NCBI GenBank assembly: GCA_945637225.1
Contig: CALZDE010000119.1
Span: 1-6,425, forward strand
Direction of reading: 5' to 3'
DNA length: 6,425 nucleotides
Source: an uncultured Selenomonadaceae bacterium
GTDB taxonomy: Bacteria; Bacillota; Negativicutes; Selenomonadales; Selenomonadaceae
The position numbers and the translations under genes are program-made. Under the pieces are notes generated by a model. The model was not told where the DNA came from. It made no database searches and was given only the letters and a program-made list of their open reading frames with translations. How positions within the stretch are numbered: the stretch's first letter is position 1; every line of letters begins with the position of its first letter. Positions 1-4,183 of the stretch are shown here, one piece after another.

Positions 1-376
1 CTAATTCAGCTGCTTTCCGTAGCCATTTTACTGCCTCATCTGGATTTGGCTGAACTGTTTTTGGTATTGGCTGTTCCTGCTTTTTCTCCTCCAGCTCATG
101 ATAAGCCTTTAGCCACATAGTCAAAGCCTCTTTTACTGGAGCCTCCGCAAGAAAAGTTTCTTTAGTAATGGCTATGACCGCTGCTTCAATATTCTTTTTG
201 GTACACTGTGACATAGAAACCAGCTTATTTACATATCCACTTCCATATACAATTGTCAACAGATTTATTTCTGGTCCTTCTTCTGGAAAAAGGTCTGACA
301 GGATTCCTTTCACAATCCTAGTCTCTGGAAATTTCACCTTGAAATGAACAACTGCTTTATTAAGCTCTATATTCAT
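1..376 (-). CDS. Sel1-like repeat protein, partial (C-terminus beyond window)
   Basis: An open frame runs on the minus strand from an ATG at 374-376 to the window edge with no stop (125 codons seen). An RBS-like AGGTAGGGG lies 8 bases upstream. Residues 1 to about 95 form a mainly helical domain with an acidic-Pro turn (DLFPEEGPEINLLT) and a closing segment MWLKAYHEL. This pattern recalls the small helical domains that precede Sel1/TPR repeats in other bacterial proteins. A Lys/Gln/Pro linker follows, then NPDEAVKWLRKAAEL, which fits the first helix of a Sel1-like (TPR-type) repeat. Such repeats are protein-protein interaction scaffolds. The gene starts 20 bp after the HEPN stop on the same strand, so it is probably the third gene of the MNT-HEPN operon. 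Its function is not recognised. The frame and start are clear; the repeat call rests on one partial repeat. Confidence 0.72.
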   Translation of the reverse strand, partial: MNIELNKAVVHFKVKFPETRIVKGILSDLFPEEGPEINLLTIVYGSGYVNKLVSMSQCTKKNIEAAVIAITKETFLAEAPVKEALTMWLKAYHELEEKKQEQPIPKTVQPNPDEAVKWLRKAAEL

Positions 377-396
377 ATTAACTACCCCTACCTAAC

Positions 397-1077
397 TCAT
401 TCATATTTACTTATAATATTTTTAATTTTATCAAGGCTATTATGTTGTGTAATTTTCTCACCATCCAAATATAATGTATATCTTTTCTTTTTTCTATTTT
501 CCATACTTCTTAATTCTTGATCCTTAAAATCCACTGTTAATTTCAATATGTGATTTTCATATTTTCTTGAAATAGATGGCATTTTATCTTCGACTATAGA
601 TGAATCTCTCCATCCTGCCAAATATGGTAATACATCATCATACTGTGGATAAATCTTTTTATAATTCATACTGTCATTTTCTATTATATTCAATGACCAT
701 TCACAAAGTTTTTCAGAGTTTTTTATGGCTAAAACCGTTTCATTCTCTTGAATGTCATATATTTTAGTAGGGTAGCGTGTTACTACGCTATATGGAAACA
801 GTTCATCTGCAGAATCATATAATTCATCACCAATATCATCCACATATAGTGATAATGAATCCAGCAAACGACCTATATCATGTGTTTTTTCTGTCAATTC
901 TACATCTACACCATTCTGAATCAGAACTGCTTTTACAGCCATTTCTGCTGCCTGTTGTGATAGAAAACATATAATTTCATACGGTTTTGGATGGCGATTT
1001 CCATAAAATAAATCTTTCGCAGCATTTATATTCTTCTCAGAATATTCCAGCCATATCCTGACTTCACGCATTTGCAT
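397..1077 (-). CDS. HEPN domain protein with C-terminal extension (partner of MNT protein)
   Basis: This 226-residue protein has a HEPN domain over about residues 7-130: WLEYSEKNINAAKDLF, then SQQAAEMAVKAVL (40-52), THDIGRLL (65-72) and the conserved turn PYSVVTRYP (95-103). HEPN proteins paired with MNT nucleotidyltransferases are usually RNase toxins of about 110-140 residues. This one has roughly 85-90 extra residues, including a basic stretch (RKKKR) and a final YTLYLDGEKITQ plus helix, probably beta-hairpin then helix. The usual RX4-6H catalytic motif is not evident: no His follows R101 within six residues, so nuclease activity is uncertain. The ATG at 1077 is preferred because AAAGGAG lies 9 bases upstream; an in-frame ATG at 1071 would sit 15 bases away. 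The start overlaps the MNT stop by 14 bp, indicating translational coupling. The family call is firm; the toxin role is inference. Confidence 0.85.
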   Translation of the reverse strand: MQMREVRIWLEYSEKNINAAKDLFYGNRHPKPYEIICFLSQQAAEMAVKAVLIQNGVDVELTEKTHDIGRLLDSLSLYVDDIGDELYDSADELFPYSVVTRYPTKIYDIQENETVLAIKNSEKLCEWSLNIIENDSMNYKKIYPQYDDVLPYLAGWRDSSIVEDKMPSISRKYENHILKLTVDFKDQELRSMENRKKKRYTLYLDGEKITQHNSLDKIKNIISKYE

Positions 1078-1399
1078 AAATCAATACTCCTTTACCAAAT
1101 ACTTCTCTTTCCAGCGTGAACATTTTATCCTTTCTGTCATCAAAAGTCTTTACTGTATTGACAATTACGTCTACAGAACGATTTTTTCTATGGCGCATGG
1201 ACTTTTGAGCCTCGACCATTAATGTATTTGTGTTCGTATTAACATCATCAGATATTACAACATAAAAATCATAATCACTGTTTGCTGTATTTTTTCCCTC
1301 AGCAAACGAACCAAACAGATATACCTTCAATGGATGTATTTTTTCTACTATACAATTAACCAATTCTTTAATTTTATCCAATTCATCTATCTTTTGCAT
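1064..1399 (-). CDS. MNT-domain minimal nucleotidyltransferase (putative antitoxin)
   Basis: This 111-residue protein has the pol-beta nucleotidyltransferase signature GSFAEG (30-35) followed by SDYDF (41-45), giving metal-binding D42 and D44, with a probable third acidic residue D77 in RSVDVIV. All three are intact, so it could be catalytically active. In the MntA/HepT systems such proteins are antitoxins that AMPylate the HEPN toxin on a tyrosine; that role here is by analogy. The length is normal for a minimal nucleotidyltransferase. The ATG is preceded by AAGAGGG at 8 bases. It is the first gene of the operon, promoter at 1419-1448, and overlaps the HEPN gene by 14 bp. An NT run (about residues 54-59) and a basic KSMRHRKNR stretch lie between the second and third acidic residues. 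The family call is very secure. Confidence 0.9.
   Translation of the reverse strand: MQKIDELDKIKELVNCIVEKIHPLKVYLFGSFAEGKNTANSDYDFYVVISDDVNTNTNTLMVEAQKSMRHRKNRSVDVIVNTVKTFDDRKDKMFTLEREVFGKGVLIYANA
1087..1093 (-). promoter_or_regulatory. RBS of the HEPN gene
   Basis: AAAGGAG on the minus strand lies inside the end of the MNT gene, 9 bases before the ATG at 1077. It decides this start over the in-frame ATG two codons later. Confidence 0.7.
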
Positions 1400-1418
1400 T
1401 TTTTACACCCTCTTAAAC

Positions 1419-1448
1419 ATTATAACGCCCTCAATCATGAAAATGCAA
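1419..1448 (-). promoter_or_regulatory. Promoter of the MNT-HEPN-Sel1 operon
   Basis: The minus strand carries TTGCAT (1443-1448) and a perfect TATAAT (1419-1424) with an 18-base spacer. The predicted transcript would start only a few bases before the AAGAGGG RBS (1408-1414), giving a very short leader. An inverted repeat covers the -35 box. Confidence 0.6.
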
Positions 1449-1459
1449 CAAGCATTTTC
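1439..1459. repeat. Inverted repeat over the -35 box of the MNT promoter
   Basis: GAAAATGC and GCATTTTC form perfect 8-bp arms around a 5-base centre (AACAA). The left arm includes most of the -35 hexamer of the minus-strand promoter. It is a candidate operator, possibly for autoregulation as is common for toxin-antitoxin operons; the bound protein is unknown. Confidence 0.5.
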
Positions 1460-1509
1460 TTCCTATGACAGCGTTTCAACGACGATGGATATATGCTCCA
1501 CCGTGTTTA

Positions 1510-1563
1510 TAGAATAAGGTACCCGCCACTTATAGAAGTAGGGGACATCTCTTAGTCGTTATA
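1510..1563 (+). repeat. 54-bp hairpin repeat, copy 1 (possible IS200/IS605-type relic)
   Basis: This 54-base segment matches the reverse complement of 6372-6425 with one substitution (53/54). Its core CCCGCCACTT, ATAG loop, AAGTAGGGG can fold into a hairpin of about 9 pairs with one bulged G. Here one stem base is changed (A for G) relative to copy 2, which weakens the stem. It is followed by ACATCTCTTAGTCGTTATA. No coding capacity or T-run is attached, so a terminator role is unlikely. Hairpins of the form CCCC(C)ACTTC...AAGTGG next to GATGTC-like sequence are typical of TnpB/IS605 element ends, so this may be a solo end or MITE-like relic; that link is inference. The true left limit may lie further out, since copy 2 is cut by the window end. 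Confidence 0.7.
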
Positions 1564-1679
1564 GTATTTCCAGCATAGAAACAAGGGATTATTATACTCA
1601 TTATAGCCTACTTCATGGAAAAAATCAATCAATACTTGTCCATAGAAGCCATTCTTTAATATTTATGCTCATTACAATC

Positions 1680-1707
1680 TTGACTTAATACTATTATACA
1701 TTATAAT
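1680..1707 (+). promoter_or_regulatory. Promoter of lgt
   Basis: TTGACT (1680-1685) and TATAAT (1702-1707) are separated by 16 bases and lie about 50 bases before the lgt start. The spacer and -10 box sit inside a perfect palindromic element (1686-1714), so a bound protein would block this promoter. Confidence 0.65.
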
Positions 1708-1714
1708 AGTATTA
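1686..1714. repeat. 29-bp perfect inverted repeat across the lgt promoter
   Basis: Two 13-base arms (TAATACTATTATA and TATAATAGTATTA) flank a central CAT with no mismatch. The right arm contains the -10 box. The size and position suggest an operator for a dimeric repressor; it is AT-rich like Fur/PerR-type sites but does not match those consensus sequences. A chance AT-rich palindrome of this length is unlikely. Confidence 0.6.
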
Positions 1715-1746
1715 GTACAATATAATCCACAGAAAAACTTTATTTT

Positions 1747-1751
1747 GGAGG
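1747..1751 (+). promoter_or_regulatory. RBS of lgt, deciding the TTG start at 1760
   Basis: GGAGG sits 8 bases before TTG at 1760-1762. An in-frame TTG at 1745 overlaps this RBS and has no upstream site of its own, so it is rejected as the start. Confidence 0.8.
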
Positions 1752-1759
1752 TTATTCCC

Positions 1760-2560
1760 TTGCATCAATATTTATTTTATATAGGAGATTTTCCCATCAG
1801 GGTCTATGGCCTTGTTTTAAGCCTTAGTATCATACTTGCTACCGGTGTTGCCTACTATTTTGCCAAACAGGACGGACGAGGCTGGCATGAGCATATTCCT
1901 GATATGGGAATTTACTGCGGTTTTGCCGGACTTTTGGGTGCTCGTCTCTGGGATGTGTTTTTTTTCGACTGGAGCTATTATCAGAACCATCTTACAGAAA
2001 TATTTAATGTATGGCAGGGCGGTATGGCTATTCAGGGCGGTGTTACCCTCGGCGTAATTACTGGTATAATTTACTGCAAAAAAAACAATATTGATGTGAT
2101 AGCTATGATGGATATCTGTGCCCCTGCTATTATTCTTGGACAGGCTTTGGGGCGGTGTGCCAACCTTTTAAATGGCGATGCCTTTGGTGCCCCTACTGGC
2201 GGAAACTTTGGTATCATTTATCCTAGCACTACCTTGGCTTATCATACCTACGGAGCACAACCTCTTTGGCCAGCAGAGGTTTGGGAAGGTCAGCTCGACA
2301 TGGTGATTTTTGCTCTCCTTCTTATTTTCCGTTGCCGTCAGCATATCAAAGGTCAGTGCTTTGCTCTCTATGTAATGCTTTATTCTGCCGCCCGCTTCTT
2401 CTTAGAAAATTTCCGCGGTGATTACAACAATCTGATTTTCGATATGTTTAAATCTGCACAGGTAACGGCACTGATAGGCTTTACAATAGCTCTGATAGCA
2501 TTTATCTGGCTACAATTACGACCAAATAACCATTCTTCTGATAATTCTGCTAAAAAATAA
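1760..2560 (+). CDS. lgt: Prolipoprotein diacylglyceryl transferase (Lgt)
   Basis: Lgt moves the diacylglyceryl group of phosphatidylglycerol to the lipobox cysteine of prolipoproteins in the cytoplasmic membrane, the first step of lipoprotein maturation. From the TTG at 1760 it is 266 residues, normal for the family, with several hydrophobic membrane segments (about 17-35, 50-68, 95-107, 113-130, 181-190, 200-215, 234-252). The family signature is present as GRCANLLNGDAFG (131-143), matching the Arg and Asn essential in E. coli Lgt, with Asp for Glu after NG. The C-terminal RFFLENFR (212-219) supplies the conserved Arg, Glu and Arg. WQGGMAIQGG (85-94) has Gln92 where E. coli has functionally important His103. 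The C-terminus is a short hydrophilic tail. It has its own promoter and palindrome. The identity is secure. Confidence 0.96.
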   Translation: MHQYLFYIGDFPIRVYGLVLSLSIILATGVAYYFAKQDGRGWHEHIPDMGIYCGFAGLLGARLWDVFFFDWSYYQNHLTEIFNVWQGGMAIQGGVTLGVITGIIYCKKNNIDVIAMMDICAPAIILGQALGRCANLLNGDAFGAPTGGNFGIIYPSTTLAYHTYGAQPLWPAEVWEGQLDMVIFALLLIFRCRQHIKGQCFALYVMLYSAARFFLENFRGDYNNLIFDMFKSAQVTALIGFTIALIAFIWLQLRPNNHSSDNSAKK

Positions 2561-2569
2561 CATAAAACT

Positions 2570-2588
2570 AAGTAAAACGTATTTACTT
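2570..2588. repeat. Inverted repeat over the -35 box of the SpeD-like gene
   Basis: AAGTAAA and TTTACTT are perfect 7-bp arms around ACGTA, and the right arm contains the -35 hexamer TTTACT. It is a possible operator; there is no T-run suitable for an lgt terminator. Short AT-rich arms make chance possible. Confidence 0.35.
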
Positions 2589-2610
2589 TATAGAAAAAAT
2601 CACGTATAAT
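2582..2610 (+). promoter_or_regulatory. Promoter of the SpeD-like gene
   Basis: TTTACT (2582-2587) and a perfect TATAAT (2605-2610) are separated by 17 bases, 22 bases after the lgt stop and about 50 bases before the start of the next gene. The gene can therefore be transcribed independently of lgt. Confidence 0.65.
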
Positions 2611-2649
2611 AAGGCTAGTATATGAAAAACGTTAGGATGAACTTGTTTT

Positions 2650-2654
2650 GGAGG
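2650..2654 (+). promoter_or_regulatory. RBS of the SpeD-like gene
   Basis: GGAGG lies 8 bases before ATG 2663. It overlaps an in-frame TTG at 2648, which is therefore not the start. Confidence 0.8.
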
Positions 2655-2662
2655 ACTTGATA

Positions 2663-3115
2663 ATGAAAACTACTGCTCGTCAGATTGCCATAGATATGTA
2701 TAAGTGCAAAGACAATCGTTTTGAGAATTTAGATCAGCTCTGCCAAAAGCTGACTGATTTAGTGAAGGATATCAATTTTGAAATCTCCGATTGCACAGCA
2801 CACAAGTTTGATGAAGACCATCTTTCCGTCTGCATCTTTTTCCCAGAAGGAAGTATCGTTGTTCATGCTTACAGCCAGCTTGATTATGTAGCTGCTGACC
2901 TTTATCTGTGTCAGGAAAATGCTACTCCAGAACGCTATTTCAATGAATTAAAGAAGCTCTTTAAGCCTGAAAAAATAAAGACTACCCAGCTGAAGCGTGG
3001 TGATTTCGGTACTGTAAAGGATATGAAGCCAAGCACTAAGACTCGTATTGCTCCACTCAGACGCATTTCCAATACAGGTACTAAGGTCATTCGTCTTTTA
3101 TCCCGCAAAAACTAA
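2663..3115 (+). CDS. SpeD/AdoMet decarboxylase-family protein lacking the pyruvoyl serine
   Basis: The 150-residue protein is colinear with bacterial class 1b S-adenosylmethionine decarboxylase (SpeD/SpeH), which makes decarboxylated AdoMet for spermidine synthesis: TARQIAIDMYKCKDNRFENL at 4-23, AHKF (46-49), VVHAY (66-70) and LYLCQENATPE (80-90). His68 and Cys83 fall at the positions of the T. maritima catalytic residues. The self-cleavage site, normally Glu-Ser with Ser63 becoming pyruvoyl, here reads PEGSI: Gly63, then Ser64. The canonical cofactor cannot form unless cleavage moved one residue to Gly63-Ser64, as at the Gly-Ser site of phosphatidylserine decarboxylase. The protein has about 30 extra C-terminal residues (119-150), strongly basic (ten Lys/Arg, one acidic). 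No polyamine gene is adjacent. The family is secure; activity is doubtful. It might be a regulatory pseudo-enzyme or a SpeD with changed substrate. Confidence 0.85.
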   Translation: MKTTARQIAIDMYKCKDNRFENLDQLCQKLTDLVKDINFEISDCTAHKFDEDHLSVCIFFPEGSIVVHAYSQLDYVAADLYLCQENATPERYFNELKKLFKPEKIKTTQLKRGDFGTVKDMKPSTKTRIAPLRRISNTGTKVIRLLSRKN

Positions 3116-3123
3116 GGCATTTG

Positions 3124-3151
3124 AGGCCTCCTTTAGCGGAGGTCTTTTTTT
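3124..3151 (+). terminator. Intrinsic terminator of the SpeD-like gene
   Basis: GGCCTCC and GGAGGTC form a 7-bp stem (one G-T pair, extendable by AG/TT) around TTTAGC, followed by a run of seven T. It begins 8 bases after the stop codon. Confidence 0.9.
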
Positions 3152-3192
3152 GTTAGTCAAAACAAATATATTGTATACCTTCTTAAAAACTA

Positions 3193-3221
3193 TGCCATTT
3201 TTCTAAAAAATAGTGTATAAT
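3193..3221 (+). promoter_or_regulatory. Probable promoter of mqnA
   Basis: A perfect TATAAT lies at 3216-3221, about 65 bases before the mqnA start and after the preceding terminator. The -35 region at 17 bases reads TGCCAT, a weak match, so a helper factor or a different spacing may apply. Confidence 0.45.
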
Positions 3222-3286
3222 AGAAATGATATTAGATTATTCTGACACGAAGTTTTTAAACTACTCCCAGAAAAGGAGCAAATGAA

Positions 3287-4129
3287 ATGATCACACCAAG
3301 ATTGGGACATATTAATTTTTTAAATGTACTGCCCCTGACATACAGTTTTCATCATGATAATTTTGCCGATGGCTTAAAGATTTCTAATGGCGTACCAGCG
3401 GTAGTTAATAACGACCTCATCAATCACAGGCTCGATGCGGCAGAGGTTTCTTCCATCGTATACGCACGCAACAGTGAAAAGCTGTTTCTCCTGCCTGATG
3501 TCTGTGTACGTTCAGATAGTGAGGTACAGAGTATTATTCTTGTTTCCCGCAAACCAATTTACGATATTAACGAAGATAAAATCATTCTTACTGCAAAATC
3601 TGCTACTTCACACTGCCTTCTGAAGATAATTCTGAGAAATGGCTATGACGCAAGACCAAATTATTATGTCCGTCATATCTCTCCAGAAAATCCAGTACCA
3701 GCAGATGCTACTGCTTCCCTGCTGATTGGCGATGATGCTCTTTGGCTCTACCACAACCGCAAGAAGTACGATTACTTCTACTACGATTTGGGCAGAGAAT
3801 GGAAAAAAATGACAGGCGTAGGCATGGTTTACGCTACGTGGGTAGTAAATCGTGATTTTGTAAAACAGCACCATGAAGAAACCAAAATGCTTTATGACAG
3901 GATTTACAGAGGTATTCAGAATGGTTATGCCAAGAAGGACGAAATCATAAAATCCGTTCTTGATGATAAGCCTTTTACCTACGATCAGGTGAGCGTTTAC
4001 TTAGAGCGTATCCGCTGGAACCTTACTGATGAATATCTTGAAGGTCTGAAGCTTTTCTACAGCATGGCCCATGACATGAACCTCATTGACCACAGACCTG
4101 AAATCGAAGTTGCTGATGTTTATTATTAA
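3287..4129 (+). CDS. mqnA: Chorismate dehydratase MqnA (futalosine menaquinone pathway)
   Basis: MqnA removes water from chorismate to give 3-[(1-carboxyvinyl)oxy]benzoate, the first step of the futalosine route to menaquinone in the cytoplasm. The 280-residue length and the periplasmic-binding-protein-like pattern fit the family: RLGHINFLNVLPLTY (5-19), VPAVVNNDLINHRLDAAEVS (36-55) with YARN (59-62), VQSIILVSRKP (80-90), KSATSHCLLKIIL, LLIGDDALWLY, and DLGREW followed by TGVGMVYATWVV. Asn13 in FLNVLP and Ser82 match conserved substrate-site positions. AAGGAG lies 8 bases before the ATG. No other menaquinone gene is adjacent, so the remaining pathway genes must lie elsewhere if the pathway is complete. 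The gene has its own promoter and ends at a terminator shared with the convergent ABC-F gene. A paralogue of MqnA with another substrate cannot be excluded. Confidence 0.88.
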   Translation: MITPRLGHINFLNVLPLTYSFHHDNFADGLKISNGVPAVVNNDLINHRLDAAEVSSIVYARNSEKLFLLPDVCVRSDSEVQSIILVSRKPIYDINEDKIILTAKSATSHCLLKIILRNGYDARPNYYVRHISPENPVPADATASLLIGDDALWLYHNRKKYDYFYYDLGREWKKMTGVGMVYATWVVNRDFVKQHHEETKMLYDRIYRGIQNGYAKKDEIIKSVLDDKPFTYDQVSVYLERIRWNLTDEYLEGLKLFYSMAHDMNLIDHRPEIEVADVYY

Positions 4130-4133
4130 TATG

Positions 4134-4170
4134 CAAAAAAATTAGGGACTGAATTAACAGCCCCTTTTTT
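4134..4170. terminator. Bidirectional terminator between mqnA and the ABC-F gene
   Basis: AGGGACTG and CAGCCCCT form an 8-position stem with one A-C mismatch around AATTAA, followed by six T on the plus strand. On the minus strand the same hairpin is followed by AA and seven T, so it can end both convergent transcripts. Confidence 0.85.
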
Positions 4171-4183
4171 AGTGTCATTTTTA

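Larger units (their letters stand above)
1400..1744. other. Intergenic region between divergent MNT-HEPN operon and lgt
   Basis: These 345 bases hold no convincing gene. From left to right they contain the RBS and promoter of the MNT gene with an overlapping inverted repeat, about 50 bases without clear signals, the first copy of the 54-bp hairpin repeat (1510-1563), about 115 AT-rich bases, and the lgt promoter within a 29-bp palindrome. In the AT-rich stretch I see only a weak, bulged hairpin (CTTCATGG at 1611-1618 against CCATAGAAG at 1640-1648) and no supportable gene. Confidence 0.6.

Noticed and set aside
777..974. Plus-strand open frame inside the HEPN gene
   Set aside because: No RBS, composition is that of an antisense shadow, and the minus-strand HEPN frame is clearly the real gene.
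1510..1563. Hairpin repeat read as an intrinsic terminator
   Set aside because: Neither strand has a T-run after the stem, and no gene ends next to either copy.
1745..1759. Earlier TTG start for lgt
   Set aside because: This TTG is part of the Shine-Dalgarno sequence for the TTG at 1760 and has no RBS of its own.
2648..2662. Earlier TTG start for the SpeD-like gene
   Set aside because: It overlaps the GGAGG that serves the ATG at 2663, and homologues begin at about that ATG.
3608..3874. 88-codon minus-strand frame inside mqnA
   Set aside because: Shadow of mqnA; no start signal and no family resemblance.
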